Positions 17,260 through 25,357 of a stretch of DNA of 64,000 bases are shown here, one piece after another. Origin of the DNA: Pararhodobacter aggregans. Lineage in GTDB: Bacteria > Pseudomonadota > Alphaproteobacteria > Rhodobacterales > Rhodobacteraceae. The translations under genes were made by a program, and so were the position numbers. The stretch spans positions 1 through 64,000 of the forward strand of contig NZ_QDDR01000010.1 of the NCBI RefSeq assembly GCF_003075525.1. Direction: 5' to 3'. The first letter of the stretch is position 1. Every line of letters begins with the position of its first letter. Below the pieces are notes generated by a model, which saw only the letters and a program-made list of their open reading frames with translations, was not told the DNA's origin and did not search any database.

Positions 17260-18215
17260 CCCTGCAAGGCCCGGATCATCATCGCCCGGTCCACGTTCCC
17301 GCCCGAGGCCACCGCGATCACCGCCCCCGCACCCGGCCGGAACAACGCCGCCGCCAGCGCCACCGCGCCGCCCGGCTCCAGCACGATCTTCAGCCGGTCA
17401 TGGGCCAGCGCCATCGCCCTTAGCGCCTCGTCCTCGGTCACCACCAGCCCCGGCCCGCAGAGGTCGCGCAGCAGGGGCCAGGTCAGGTCCCCCGTCACCG
17501 GCGTGATGATCGCATCGCAGATCGAGCCCGAGAGCCGCTCGTTCCTCAGCCGCTCCCCGGCCGCCTGCGACCGCGCCACATCGTCGAAACCCTCGGGCTC
17601 GACCGGATGCACCACCATGCCGGGCGCCCGCGCCTGCAGGGCCAGCGCGATGCCCGAGGTCAGGCCGCCGCCGCCGCAGGGCACCAGCACCACCGCCTCG
17701 GTCACGCCCGCCTCGGCCGCCTGTTCGGCGATCTCCAGCCCGGTGGTGCCCTGCCCCGCGATCACCTCGGCCATATCGAAGGGCTTGACCAGCGCCAGCC
17801 CCCGCTCCGCTGCGAGCCGCGCGCCCAGCGCGTCGCGATCCTCGGCCGCGCGGTCATAGGTTACGACCTCGGCCCCCAGGGCGCGGGTATTGGCGATCTT
17901 GATGGCGGGCGCGTCCGCCGGCATCACGATCACCGCCGGGATGCCGTGCATCTTCGCGGCCAGCGCCACCCCCTGCGCGTGATTGCCCGAGGAATAGGCG
18001 ATGACCCCGCTGAGCGGCCCGGCCTCGACCAAAGCCGAGACCGCGTTCCAGCCGCCCCGGAACTTGAAGGACCCGGTGTGCTGCAGGCATTCGGCCTTCA
18101 CGAAGACCCTCCGCCCGGCGATCTCGTCCAGAAAGGGCGAGGACAGCAGCGGCGTGCGCCGGGCATGGCCGGAAAGCCGCTTGGCGGCGGCCTCGATCAG
18201 GGCAATGGAGGTCAT
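17256..18215 (-). CDS. PLP-dependent threonine/serine dehydratase-like enzyme
   Basis: Fold-type II PLP enzyme of 319 residues without an ACT regulatory domain, so more like catabolic TdcB/serine racemase-type enzymes than IlvA. It has the PLP lysine motif SFKFRG (about 50), SSGNHAQG and the glycine-rich loop PCGGGGLTSG. Likely deaminates a hydroxy-amino acid to a 2-oxo acid; serine racemase or hydroxyaspartate dehydratase activities belong to the same fold and cannot be separated here. Its start overlaps the upstream hydrolase stop by 4 nt. Confidence 0.85.
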   Translation of the reverse strand: MTSIALIEAAAKRLSGHARRTPLLSSPFLDEIAGRRVFVKAECLQHTGSFKFRGGWNAVSALVEAGPLSGVIAYSSGNHAQGVALAAKMHGIPAVIVMPADAPAIKIANTRALGAEVVTYDRAAEDRDALGARLAAERGLALVKPFDMAEVIAGQGTTGLEIAEQAAEAGVTEAVVLVPCGGGGLTSGIALALQARAPGMVVHPVEPEGFDDVARSQAAGERLRNERLSGSICDAIITPVTGDLTWPLLRDLCGPGLVVTEDEALRAMALAHDRLKIVLEPGGAVALAAALFRPGAGAVIAVASGGNVDRAMMIRALQG

Positions 18216-19030
18216 ATCAGCAATCCCAGGAAACGGTGAATGGCGGTGACGGCCTCGGGCTCGTCAAGGAAGGGGATATGGCCGCGGTCGGGCACCTCGG
18301 CCAGGATCATGTCGGGGGCCCGCGCCGCCATCTCGTCGGCGGTGGCCTGGGTCAGCAGGTCGGAATTGGCGCCCCGGATCAGCGCCAGCGGCTTCGCGGC
18401 GCATAGCTCGAACAATGGCCAGGCATCGGCCGGGGGCTGCTTCATCGCCTCCAGGAAAGCGGTCCTGAGCGCCGGGTCGTAATTGATATCAAGTCCCTGA
18501 TCAGTCTCGATATAATGGCGCTTCGCCTCGTCCATCCAGCGGCTGGCGGGGGCGTCGAACCCCTCCATCGACAGCTGCAGCGCCACCGCCGCCGCGGCAT
18601 GGGTCCGCGCCGCCGGGCGGCGGCCGATGTAATCGCGGATCCGCTCCAGCCCCAGGGGCTCGATCACCGGCCCCACGTCGTTCAGGATCAGGCCCCGCAC
18701 CCGCTCGGGCGCCACGGCGGACAGGTACATCCCGATCAGCCCCCCGCGCGAGGTGCCAAGAATCGCCGCGCTCTCGATCCCCAGATGGTCGAGCAGAGCC
18801 AGCGCATCGGCGCCCTCCTGCACGATGGTATAGGTCTCGGCCCCGGTCCAGTCCGACTTGCCGCGCCCGCGGTAATCCAGGCGGATCAGCCGCAGGGGCG
18901 GCAGATGCGGCGCCAGATAGTCGAAATCGCTGCCGTTGCGGGTCAGCCCCGCCAGGCACAGCAGCGGAATGCCGTGGCCTTCGTCCGTGAACCAGAGCCG
19001 GGCGCCATCGGCGGCGGAGAAATGGGGCAT
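18212..19030 (-). CDS. Alpha/beta hydrolase
   Basis: Predicted cytoplasmic serine hydrolase of 272 residues. It shows the strand-turn region RLDYRGRGKSD, the nucleophile elbow ILGTSRGGLIGMYL (Ser near 94) and the C-terminal His in VPDRGHIPFLDEPEA. The cap region is helical. The sequence resembles haloperoxidase/lactonase-type hydrolases; the substrate is unknown. First gene of the operon hydrolase-dehydratase-DUF167, with 4-nt overlaps throughout. Confidence 0.85.
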   Translation of the reverse strand: MPHFSAADGARLWFTDEGHGIPLLCLAGLTRNGSDFDYLAPHLPPLRLIRLDYRGRGKSDWTGAETYTIVQEGADALALLDHLGIESAAILGTSRGGLIGMYLSAVAPERVRGLILNDVGPVIEPLGLERIRDYIGRRPAARTHAAAAVALQLSMEGFDAPASRWMDEAKRHYIETDQGLDINYDPALRTAFLEAMKQPPADAWPLFELCAAKPLALIRGANSDLLTQATADEMAARAPDMILAEVPDRGHIPFLDEPEAVTAIHRFLGLLI

Positions 19031-19089
19031 GCGCGGGGTCCGTGATTGTCGCCCTGCACTAGATCACGCGCGCCCGGGACGGGCAAGGA

Positions 19090-19689
19090 TCACAGAAGCC
19101 CGCGCGCCGCCAGATCCGCCTCCAGCGCGGGGGGCGTGGTGAAAAGATGAACCTGCATCCCCACCGCCCGCGCGCCGGCGACATTGCCCGCGCTGTCGTC
19201 GATGAACAGGCAATCTTCGGCCGCCAGCCCGTGGCGCTCCAGCAGCAGCCGATAGATCGCCGCCCCGGGTTTCAACAGACCCACTTGCCCCGAGACGATG
19301 ACATCCTCGAAATCCTCCCCCAGCCGCGGGTGGACGCGCAGCGCCACCGGCCAGGTCTCGGCGGCGAAATTGGTGATGGCGAAAAGGCGCAAACCCTTGG
19401 CCTTCAGCCGGTCGATCAGCGCCCAGGTCCCGGCGATGGGCTCGCGGATCGTCTCGCCGAAGCGCGCCGGATACTCGGCCAGCGCCTCGGCCTCGGCGCC
19501 ATGGGCGGCGCGCAGCTCGGCCATGGCCTCGGCAAAGGGCCGCCCGCCGTCATTGGCCAGGTTCCAGGCGGCAAAGCCCATCCGCTCCAGATAGGCCAGC
19601 GCCGCCTCCCGCTCGGGATAGACATGCGCGACGGCCAGCTCCGGCCGCCAGCGGATCAGCACATTTCCTACATCGAACACCAGGTTCAC
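19090..19689 (-). CDS. HAD-superfamily hydrolase
   Basis: Phosphatase-like HAD protein of 199 residues. Motif I is VFDVGNVLIRW (nucleophilic Asp; the second usual Asp is Asn, as in the YihX/haloacid-dehalogenase-like branch), motif II is FAITNF, and motifs III/IV are KPGAAIYRLLLER and DCLFIDDSAGNV. Best match is the YihX-type glucose-1-phosphatase group; the substrate is inferred only by family. A GTG start at 19689 puts motif I at the N-terminus as usual. An ATG at 19740 would extend the protein into repeat E and is less likely. Confidence 0.82.
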   Translation of the reverse strand: MNLVFDVGNVLIRWRPELAVAHVYPEREAALAYLERMGFAAWNLANDGGRPFAEAMAELRAAHGAEAEALAEYPARFGETIREPIAGTWALIDRLKAKGLRLFAITNFAAETWPVALRVHPRLGEDFEDVIVSGQVGLLKPGAAIYRLLLERHGLAAEDCLFIDDSAGNVAGARAVGMQVHLFTTPPALEADLAARGLL

Positions 19690-19721
19690 CGCCGAAACCC
19701 CGAAATTTCCGCCACAAATCC

Positions 19722-19832
19722 CACCTTCTTTGCGCCGCAAATATCCCGGGGGGCGCGCGGCACGCGCGGCGGGGGGCAGCGCCCCCCGGGCGGGCCGAGG
19801 GGGCTCGATGCCCCCGAGGCCCGCCCCTCCCC
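19722..19832 (-). repeat. GC-rich gene-end repeat, unit E
   Basis: Starts 3 nt after the SDR stop on the minus strand. A GGGGGCATCGAGCCCCC hairpin and a GGGGGGCGCTGCCCCCC hairpin are followed by the core CCCCCCGGGATATTTGCGGC and GCAAAGAAGG (about 19727-19755). Same polarity as the other units. Confidence 0.7.
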
Positions 19833-19834
19833 GC

Positions 19835-20614
19835 TCACAGGGTCGTGTTCACCCCGCCGCCATCCAGCAGCAGGTTCTGCCCGACGATGAAGCCCGCGTG
19901 CTGCGAGCACAGGAACGCACAGGCCGCGCCGAATTCCGCCGCCGTGCCATAGCGCCCGGCCGGGATCGACGCCTCGCGCGCTTTGCGCGCGTCCTCCAGC
20001 GAGCCGCCGGCGGCCTTGGCCGCGCCCGTGTCCAGCGCCACGGCGCGGTCGGTGTCGTGGATCCCCGGCAGCAGGTTGTTGATCGTGACCCCGGTCTTCG
20101 CCACCTGGCGCGAGGTTCCCGCGACAAAGCCCGTAAGCCCGGTCCGCGCCGAATTCGACAGCCCCAGCACCCCGATCGGCGCCTTGACCGCCTGGCTGGT
20201 GATGTTGACCACCCGGCCCCAGCCGCGCGCCATCATCCCCGGCACCAGCGCCTGCATCAGCGCGATCGGCGTCAGCATGTTGCCGTCCAGCGCCTTGATG
20301 AAATCCTCACGCGCCCAGTCGGTCCAGGTGCCGGGGGGCGGGCCGCCCGCGTTGGTCACCAGGATATCGACCTCGCCCGCGGCCTCCAGCACCCGCGCCC
20401 GGCCCTCCTCGGTGGTGATATCGGCCGCGACCGCGATCACCTCGACGCCATAGCGCTCGCGGATCGCCGCCGCCGTCGCTTCCAGCGCCTCGGCGCCGCG
20501 GGCGTTCATCACCAGCGTGCAGCCCGCTTCCGCCAGGGCCTCGGCGCAGCCCCGGCCCAGCCCCTTGGACGAGGCGCAGACCAGCGCGCGTTTACCCCTG
20601 ATCCCCAGATCCAT
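19835..20614 (-). CDS. SDR-family protein with altered catalytic residues
   Basis: Short-chain dehydrogenase/reductase fold of 259 residues. The nucleotide-binding segment is CASSKGLGRG (13-22) with NAGG near 88-91. The conserved Ser region is present (VVNITSQ, about 135-141), but the YxxxK motif is replaced by S153-NSA-R157 in GLSNSARTGL. A small SDR subgroup shares this LSNxxR form, so it is likely native. Whether it reduces a substrate is open. The C-terminus NLLLDGGGVNTTL is typical of the family. It stands alone, with repeat E behind it. Confidence 0.85.
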   Translation of the reverse strand: MDLGIRGKRALVCASSKGLGRGCAEALAEAGCTLVMNARGAEALEATAAAIRERYGVEVIAVAADITTEEGRARVLEAAGEVDILVTNAGGPPPGTWTDWAREDFIKALDGNMLTPIALMQALVPGMMARGWGRVVNITSQAVKAPIGVLGLSNSARTGLTGFVAGTSRQVAKTGVTINNLLPGIHDTDRAVALDTGAAKAAGGSLEDARKAREASIPAGRYGTAAEFGAACAFLCSQHAGFIVGQNLLLDGGGVNTTL

Positions 20615-20739
20615 GACGCATCTCCTCTTGTTGCCGGGCAGAGGTAACCTGCCCTCGTCCGGCCGACAACCCGGGCGCGATTGACCTCCGCCCGCGCCCC
20701 GCCCTAAGATCGCCGCTGCTCTGCCCTCCCGGAACCGCG

Positions 20740-21744
20740 ATGGTCGCCCAATCCCCCAGCCCGCCCCTGCCCGCCGCCCATGCCGTGGCCGCCTTTCCGG
20801 CCGCCGCGCTCGCGGTCGTCTCGGGCGCCAATGCGGGCGACGCGCTGCCCGCGCCGGGGGACTCGGTCTGCGGCGACTACTACCGGCTGGACGAGGCCGC
20901 GGCGCCGCTGACCCTGATGCTCGACCTGGAGGGCGGCGCGGGCGGCCGTCTGGCCCCGGGCAGCGAGGCGGGGCGCCCCGGTGATCCGGTCCGGCTGGAG
21001 GGACGGCTTTCGCTGATGGCGCCCGATGGCGATCTGGTCGAGGTGCTGGTGCTGGCCCTGCCCGACGCCCGTGTCGCCCTGCCCCTGTCGCCCTTGCGCC
21101 CCAAGCTCACCTATTCGCTGATCGCCACCGATCCCACGCCCGGGCCGATCCGGCTGGCCGATGTGGTGGCCGGCGCCTTCGCCCAGGGCACGCGGATCGC
21201 GCTGGCGGACGGGCGGCAGGTCCCGGTCGAGGATCTGGCACCGGGCGAGCGGGTCATCACCCGCGACCACGGCGCCCAGGCGTTGCGCTGGAAGGGCGAG
21301 GTCACGCTCAGGGCCGAGGGCGGTTTCGCCCCGGTCACCGTGCTGCCCGGCGTCATGGGCAACCCCGGCGCGCTGATCGTCAGCCCCTATCACCGGCTGT
21401 TCCTCTATCGCCGCGACGCGCGGGCCCTGGCGGGCGCCGCCGAATTGCTGGTGCAGGCGCGCCATCTGGTCGACGGCCAGTCGATCCTGCGGCGCGAGGG
21501 CGGTTTCGTCACCTATCACTCGCTGGTCTTCGACGCGCATGAGGTGATCTATGCCGAGGGCGTCCCCTGCGAGAGCCTGATGGTCTGCCCCTCGGTCGTG
21601 ACCCGCCTGCCCGAGGATCTGGCCCTGCCCCTGGCCGAGGCCTTCCCGGGCCTTTCCCAGCACGCCCATACCGGCGCCGATCTGCGCCCCGAGCTGGTCT
21701 CGCGCCTGCGCGACCGGCCGGGCAGCGCCTCCAGCGGGATCTGA
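20740..21744 (+). CDS. Hint-domain protein (Hint_2 type) lacking the N-terminal Cys
   Basis: 334-residue protein with a Hedgehog/intein-type domain from about 145 to 290: GAFAQGTRIALADGRQVPVEDLAPGERVITRDHG, SPYHRLFL (H218) and VFDAHEVIYAEGVPCES. In this family the residue before FxxGTxI is a Cys that starts N-S acyl shift; here it is Ala146, encoded GCC. The N-terminal 130 residues are not recognised, and their SVCGDYYRLDEAA stretch may be a small binding domain. In Rhodobacterales such domains often sit on secreted proteins, but no clear signal peptide is seen. The UspA gene follows after 3 bp. Confidence 0.82.
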   Translation: MVAQSPSPPLPAAHAVAAFPAAALAVVSGANAGDALPAPGDSVCGDYYRLDEAAAPLTLMLDLEGGAGGRLAPGSEAGRPGDPVRLEGRLSLMAPDGDLVEVLVLALPDARVALPLSPLRPKLTYSLIATDPTPGPIRLADVVAGAFAQGTRIALADGRQVPVEDLAPGERVITRDHGAQALRWKGEVTLRAEGGFAPVTVLPGVMGNPGALIVSPYHRLFLYRRDARALAGAAELLVQARHLVDGQSILRREGGFVTYHSLVFDAHEVIYAEGVPCESLMVCPSVVTRLPEDLALPLAEAFPGLSQHAHTGADLRPELVSRLRDRPGSASSGI

Positions 21745-21747
21745 CCC

Positions 21748-22527
21748 ATGCCCTTTGCCGCCATCCTCGCCGCCACCGACCTGACCGCGCGTTCCGCGCA
21801 GGTGCCCGGCCGGGCCCGGACCCTGGCGCAGGCCCCCGGTTCGCGGGTGCTGCTGGTCCATGTCCGGCCGGAGGACCGCAAGAAACCCCCGGCGGCCGAG
21901 GTCGAGGCAGAACTCGCCGACATCGCCGAGGCAAGCGGCGCCGATGGCTTCCGCCTGCTCACGGGCGAGGCTGGGCCGCAGATGGCGGCGCTGGCGCGCG
22001 AACAGGCGGCCGGGCTGATCGTGCTGGGGCTGCATCAGGAGCGGCGCGTGCTGGACCTCCTGCGCCTCACGACGATGGAGAAGATCGTGCTGGCCGCGCC
22101 CTGCCCGGTGCTGATCGCCCAGCTGCCGCCCGAACGCCCCTATCGGCAGGTGCTGCTGGCGACCGATTTCTCGCCCGCCTCGGCCGAGGCGCTGAAAGCC
22201 GCGGCCCGGGTCGCGCCGGGCGCCGAATTCCACGCCATCCATGCGCTGGAACTGCCGCTGGTCGGCGACCGCGAGGCGGCGCGGGAACGGGCCGAGGCCG
22301 CGCGGGCCGCCTTCCTCGCCACGCCCGGCCTGCCGACCCTGGCCGAGCGGCCCGAGATCGTGCCCGGCGGGGTGCATCAGGTGCTGGCCTTCCGGCACGA
22401 GGAACTGGGCGCGGATCTGTTGTGCCTTGGCGCGCAATCGGGCAAGGATCCGGGAACGCTGGGCAATTACGCGCGCGACCTGATGCGGGCGCCGCCCTCG
22501 GACATGCTGGTGGCGAAGGCACTGTGA
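21748..22527 (+). CDS. Tandem universal stress protein
   Basis: 259-residue protein made of two UspA domains. The first is about 1-125 (FAAILAATDLTARS ... GLIVLGLHQERR ... CPVLIAQLP) and the second about 130-259 (YRQVLLATDFSPASAEAL ... DLLCLGAQSGKDPGTLGNYARDLMRAPPSDMLVAKA). The ends of both domains keep a shortened nucleotide-loop region. It starts 3 bp after the Hint gene and is probably co-transcribed with it. Its stop is 6 bp from the convergent phnM stop. Confidence 0.88.
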   Translation: MPFAAILAATDLTARSAQVPGRARTLAQAPGSRVLLVHVRPEDRKKPPAAEVEAELADIAEASGADGFRLLTGEAGPQMAALAREQAAGLIVLGLHQERRVLDLLRLTTMEKIVLAAPCPVLIAQLPPERPYRQVLLATDFSPASAEALKAAARVAPGAEFHAIHALELPLVGDREAARERAEAARAAFLATPGLPTLAERPEIVPGGVHQVLAFRHEELGADLLCLGAQSGKDPGTLGNYARDLMRAPPSDMLVAKAL

Positions 22528-22533
22528 CGCCTC

Positions 22534-23676
22534 TCACGCCACCCGCCGCCCCGCCACCCAGGTGCCCCTGACCGCCGCCTCGGCCCCGAAACGCCGCACG
22601 CGGATCACATCGGCCCTCAGCCCCTCGACCAGCCGTCCGCGGTCCGCCAGCCCCGCCGCGCGGGCCGGGGCCGCGGTGACCGTGGCCAGCCCCCGAGCCA
22701 GATCGCCCCAGATCGCGCCCAGCATCAGCCCGCCGCTCAGCAGCGCCGAGGGCACGTAATCCGAGGACAGCACCTGCAGCACCCCCTGCCGGGCCAGCGC
22801 CTCGGCCGCGACATTGCCGGAATGCGAGCCGCCCCGGATCAGGTTCGGCGCCCCCATCATCACCGCGATCCCGGCCCGGTGGCAGGCAAGCGCCGCCGCC
22901 TCGGTCGTCGGGAATTCGGCGATGGTGGCGCCGTGCCGGGCCGAGGCCGCGACATGCGCTTCGGTCGTGTCGTCATGGCTGGCCAGCACCGCCCCCAGCC
23001 GCCCGGCCGCCGCCACGGCTGCGGCCTCGTGCGGCAGGCGCCGCGCCGCGCCCAGTGCCTGCTGGGCGTGCAGATGCTCCTGAAACTCCGCTTCGGAAAA
23101 CCCGTGCTTGCCGCGCACGTAATGGCGGAAGATGGCGATATCGGCGAACTGGCGCTGACCGGGGGTGTGGTCCATCAGGCTGACGATGCCGACCCGGTCG
23201 GCGGGGCCGAAGCCGTCAAGCTCGCGCTCCAGCGTCTCGGAGCAGATCTCGGCCCTCAGGTGCAGGCGGTGGCTGACCCGCAGCGCCCCCGTCCGATGCG
23301 CGGCGAGGATCCGGTCGGCCACGCCCCGCGCGTATTCCCCGGCACCATACGGTCGGCTGACCAGTGCCCCCACCCGCAAAGCGTCGAAAACCGTGGTGAT
23401 GCCGACCGCCGCCAGTTCCGCATCATGGGCCAGCAGCGCCGCCGCCTGCGGCCAGTTGACGCCCGGGCGGGGCTTGAGGTGGCGCTCCAGATTGTCGGTA
23501 TGCAGTTCGACCAGACCGGGCATGACCAGATCGCCCTCGCAATCGACGGCGCCCGTCGGCAGGTCCGTCCCCGCCTCGATCCGCCGGATCACGCCGCCCG
23601 CCATCTCCAGCCAGCCCGGCAGGACCTCGCCCGGCAGGACCAGCCGGGCATTGGCAAGGATCGTCGTCTCGGTCAT
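22534..23676 (-). CDS. phnM: Alpha-D-ribose 1-methylphosphonate 5-triphosphate diphosphatase
   Basis: Removes pyrophosphate from the ribose-methylphosphonate triphosphate intermediate of the C-P lyase pathway. The 380-residue amidohydrolase-fold protein has the metal-binding region VMPGLVELHTDNLERHLKPRPGV, LMDHTPGQRQF, SHDDTTEAHV, FPTTEAAA and SSDYVPSALL, all typical of PhnM. The rest of the C-P lyase operon (phnGHIJKL) is not in the window. Divergent from the DUF1045 gene across a 53-bp gap with a 14-bp palindrome. Confidence 0.94.
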   Translation of the reverse strand: MTETTILANARLVLPGEVLPGWLEMAGGVIRRIEAGTDLPTGAVDCEGDLVMPGLVELHTDNLERHLKPRPGVNWPQAAALLAHDAELAAVGITTVFDALRVGALVSRPYGAGEYARGVADRILAAHRTGALRVSHRLHLRAEICSETLERELDGFGPADRVGIVSLMDHTPGQRQFADIAIFRHYVRGKHGFSEAEFQEHLHAQQALGAARRLPHEAAAVAAAGRLGAVLASHDDTTEAHVAASARHGATIAEFPTTEAAALACHRAGIAVMMGAPNLIRGGSHSGNVAAEALARQGVLQVLSSDYVPSALLSGGLMLGAIWGDLARGLATVTAAPARAAGLADRGRLVEGLRADVIRVRRFGAEAAVRGTWVAGRRVA

Positions 23677-23692
23677 CCTGTCGGCGCTCCTG

Positions 23693-23706
23693 TCACAGCG
23701 CTGTGA
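23693..23706. promoter_or_regulatory. 14-bp perfect palindrome between phnM and DUF1045 genes
   Basis: TCACAGCGCTGTGA sits in the only 53 bp between two divergent phosphonate genes, where both promoters must lie. It is a candidate operator for a phosphonate regulator; the regulator is not in the window. Confidence 0.45.
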
Positions 23707-23729
23707 TCCCGGCTGCGCATGGTTGCTGC

Positions 23730-24392
23730 ATGAAACGCTACGCCCTGTATTACGCCCCGCCGCCCGGTCCCTGGGCCGAAACCGCCGCGCGCTGGCTCGG
23801 CCGCGATGCTGTCAGTGGCGAGGCGCGGATGCAACCGCATCTCGCGCTGGCCGGCCTGACCGCCAGCGCCCGGCGTTACGGCTTCCACGCCACGCTGAAG
23901 GCGCCGTTCCGTCTGGCCGAAGGGTCAAGCGAGGAGGACCTGCTGGCCGCGGTAGAGGTCTTCGCCGCGGGCATCGCGCCCTTCTCGGTCGAGGGGCTGC
24001 GCGTCGCGGTCCTGGACGGGTTCCTGGCGCTGGTGCCCGCGGGCGATGCCTCGGCGCTGGACACCTTTGCCGCGCAGGTGGTGGTCCGGTTCGAACGCTT
24101 CCGCGCGCCGCTCGCCGCCGAGGACCGCGCCCGCCGCCGCCCCGAGCAACTCAGCGTGCGCCAGCGCGCCCTCCTCGATACCTATGGCTACCCCTGGGTG
24201 ATGGAGGAATTCCGCTTCCACATGACCCTGACCGACCGGCTGACGTCCGAACAGAGCGCCCGCCTTCAGCCGCTGGCCGAGGCCGATTTCACCCCGGTCC
24301 TGCCACGGCCGTTCGTACTGGGTGCGCTCTCGGTCTTCGCCGAGGATGCCGAGGGCCTGTTTACCGAGATCCACCGCGCCCGGCTGGGCTGA
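23730..24392 (+). CDS. DUF1045 phosphonate-metabolism protein (2H phosphoesterase fold)
   Basis: 220-residue protein of the family found with C-P lyase genes. It carries the two HxT motifs of 2H phosphoesterases, GFHATLKAPF (about 50) and FRFHMTLTDRL (about 163), and the N-terminal RYALYYAPP. By position and family it probably acts on a cyclic ribose phosphate or related intermediate of phosphonate breakdown, like the PhnP step; that is inference. The ATG at 23730 (MKRYALYY) is preferred to an in-frame ATG 9 codons upstream. Only 2 bp separate its stop from the convergent transporter. Confidence 0.85.
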   Translation: MKRYALYYAPPPGPWAETAARWLGRDAVSGEARMQPHLALAGLTASARRYGFHATLKAPFRLAEGSSEEDLLAAVEVFAAGIAPFSVEGLRVAVLDGFLALVPAGDASALDTFAAQVVVRFERFRAPLAAEDRARRRPEQLSVRQRALLDTYGYPWVMEEFRFHMTLTDRLTSEQSARLQPLAEADFTPVLPRPFVLGALSVFAEDAEGLFTEIHRARLG

Positions 24393-24394
24393 GG

Positions 24395-25240
24395 TCAGGC
24401 GCGGCCGACCCTGAGCAGCACCGCGCCCGCCAGCGTCAGCGCGGTCGACAGCACCTTGGCGAGGCTCAGCCTTTCGCCCAGCAGGAAAACGCCGATCATC
24501 AGCGCGAAGATGATCGAGGTTTCGCGCAACGCCGTGACCAGCGCAATGGGCGCCTGGGTGAAGGCCCAGACCACCAGCGCATAGGCGATGAACGAAGCGC
24601 CGCCGCCCAGGAACAGGGTGCGTTTGAGGGCGATCGAGCGTCCCAGCAGACCCGGCCGCCAGACCCGGGCGAGCCCGGCGAAGATCACCGCATCCAGCGC
24701 CGACAGCACGCCGTAATAGCCGAGCGCCGTTCCCGCCTGCCGCGCGCCCAACCCGTCCGTCACCGAATAGGCGGCGATGAAGCAGCCGGTTATCAGTGCC
24801 AGCACCGCGGCCTTGCCCTGCACGATCCCGTCGCCCCGCCGGACCAGGCTGACCGAGGCGATGCCGATGGAGATCATCGCCACCGCAGCGATTTCAAGGC
24901 TGGAGAAGGTGACGCCGAGGATGAAGGCCGAGGTCAGCGCCACCAGCAAGGGCGCCACGCCCCGGGCGATGGGATAGACCTGCGTCAGGTCGCCGAAGCG
25001 GTAGGATTGCATCAGGAAGACCTGATAGAGCATGTGCAGGACGACGCTGCCCGCGAGGTACGGCCAGCTTTCCGCCGCCGGAAAGGGCACGAAGGGCAGA
25101 AGCGCCGCGCCGAACAGGCCCTGCCCCACCACCACCGCGACCATGGCCGCGCTCTTGTCGGCGCCGCCCTTGACCAGCGCGTTCCAGGCCGCGTGCAGGG
25201 CAGCGGCGAGGATCACCACGGCGAAGACGAGGCCGGTCAT
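24395..25240 (-). CDS. EamA/DMT-family transporter
   Basis: Inner-membrane protein of 281 residues with ten predicted helices in two EamA halves (about 1-135 and 145-281). The second half starts near VLALITGCFIAAYSVTDG and ends LAKVLSTALTLAGAVLLRVGRA, typical of drug/metabolite exporters. The ATG at 25240 (MTGLVFAVVI) opens directly into helix 1. Adjacent phosphonate genes suggest, but do not prove, a phosphonate-related substrate. Confidence 0.88.
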   Translation of the reverse strand: MTGLVFAVVILAAALHAAWNALVKGGADKSAAMVAVVVGQGLFGAALLPFVPFPAAESWPYLAGSVVLHMLYQVFLMQSYRFGDLTQVYPIARGVAPLLVALTSAFILGVTFSSLEIAAVAMISIGIASVSLVRRGDGIVQGKAAVLALITGCFIAAYSVTDGLGARQAGTALGYYGVLSALDAVIFAGLARVWRPGLLGRSIALKRTLFLGGGASFIAYALVVWAFTQAPIALVTALRETSIIFALMIGVFLLGERLSLAKVLSTALTLAGAVLLRVGRA

Positions 25241-25294
25241 TGGCGACACCCTTGCAGCGGGGCGGGGGAAAGGCGCATGGGATTCGGTCCGGTT

Positions 25295-25316
25295 ATCTAG
25301 ACAACTAGACACTTTC
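25295..25316. promoter_or_regulatory. Possible GntR-type operator upstream of the DMT transporter
   Basis: TCTAGACAACTAGAC (25296-25310) has TCTAG/CTAGA arms with a 4-nt spacer and also reads as two direct CTAGACA repeats; TTTCTAG follows at 25313. It lies about 60 bp before the transporter start. HutC/PhnF-type GntR regulators use TAGAC-type half-sites, so a phosphonate-linked repressor is a reasonable guess. Confidence 0.35.
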
Positions 25317-25357
25317 TAGCGCCCGCCCCCCGGCGATGCACGCGAAATCTGCCGGAT

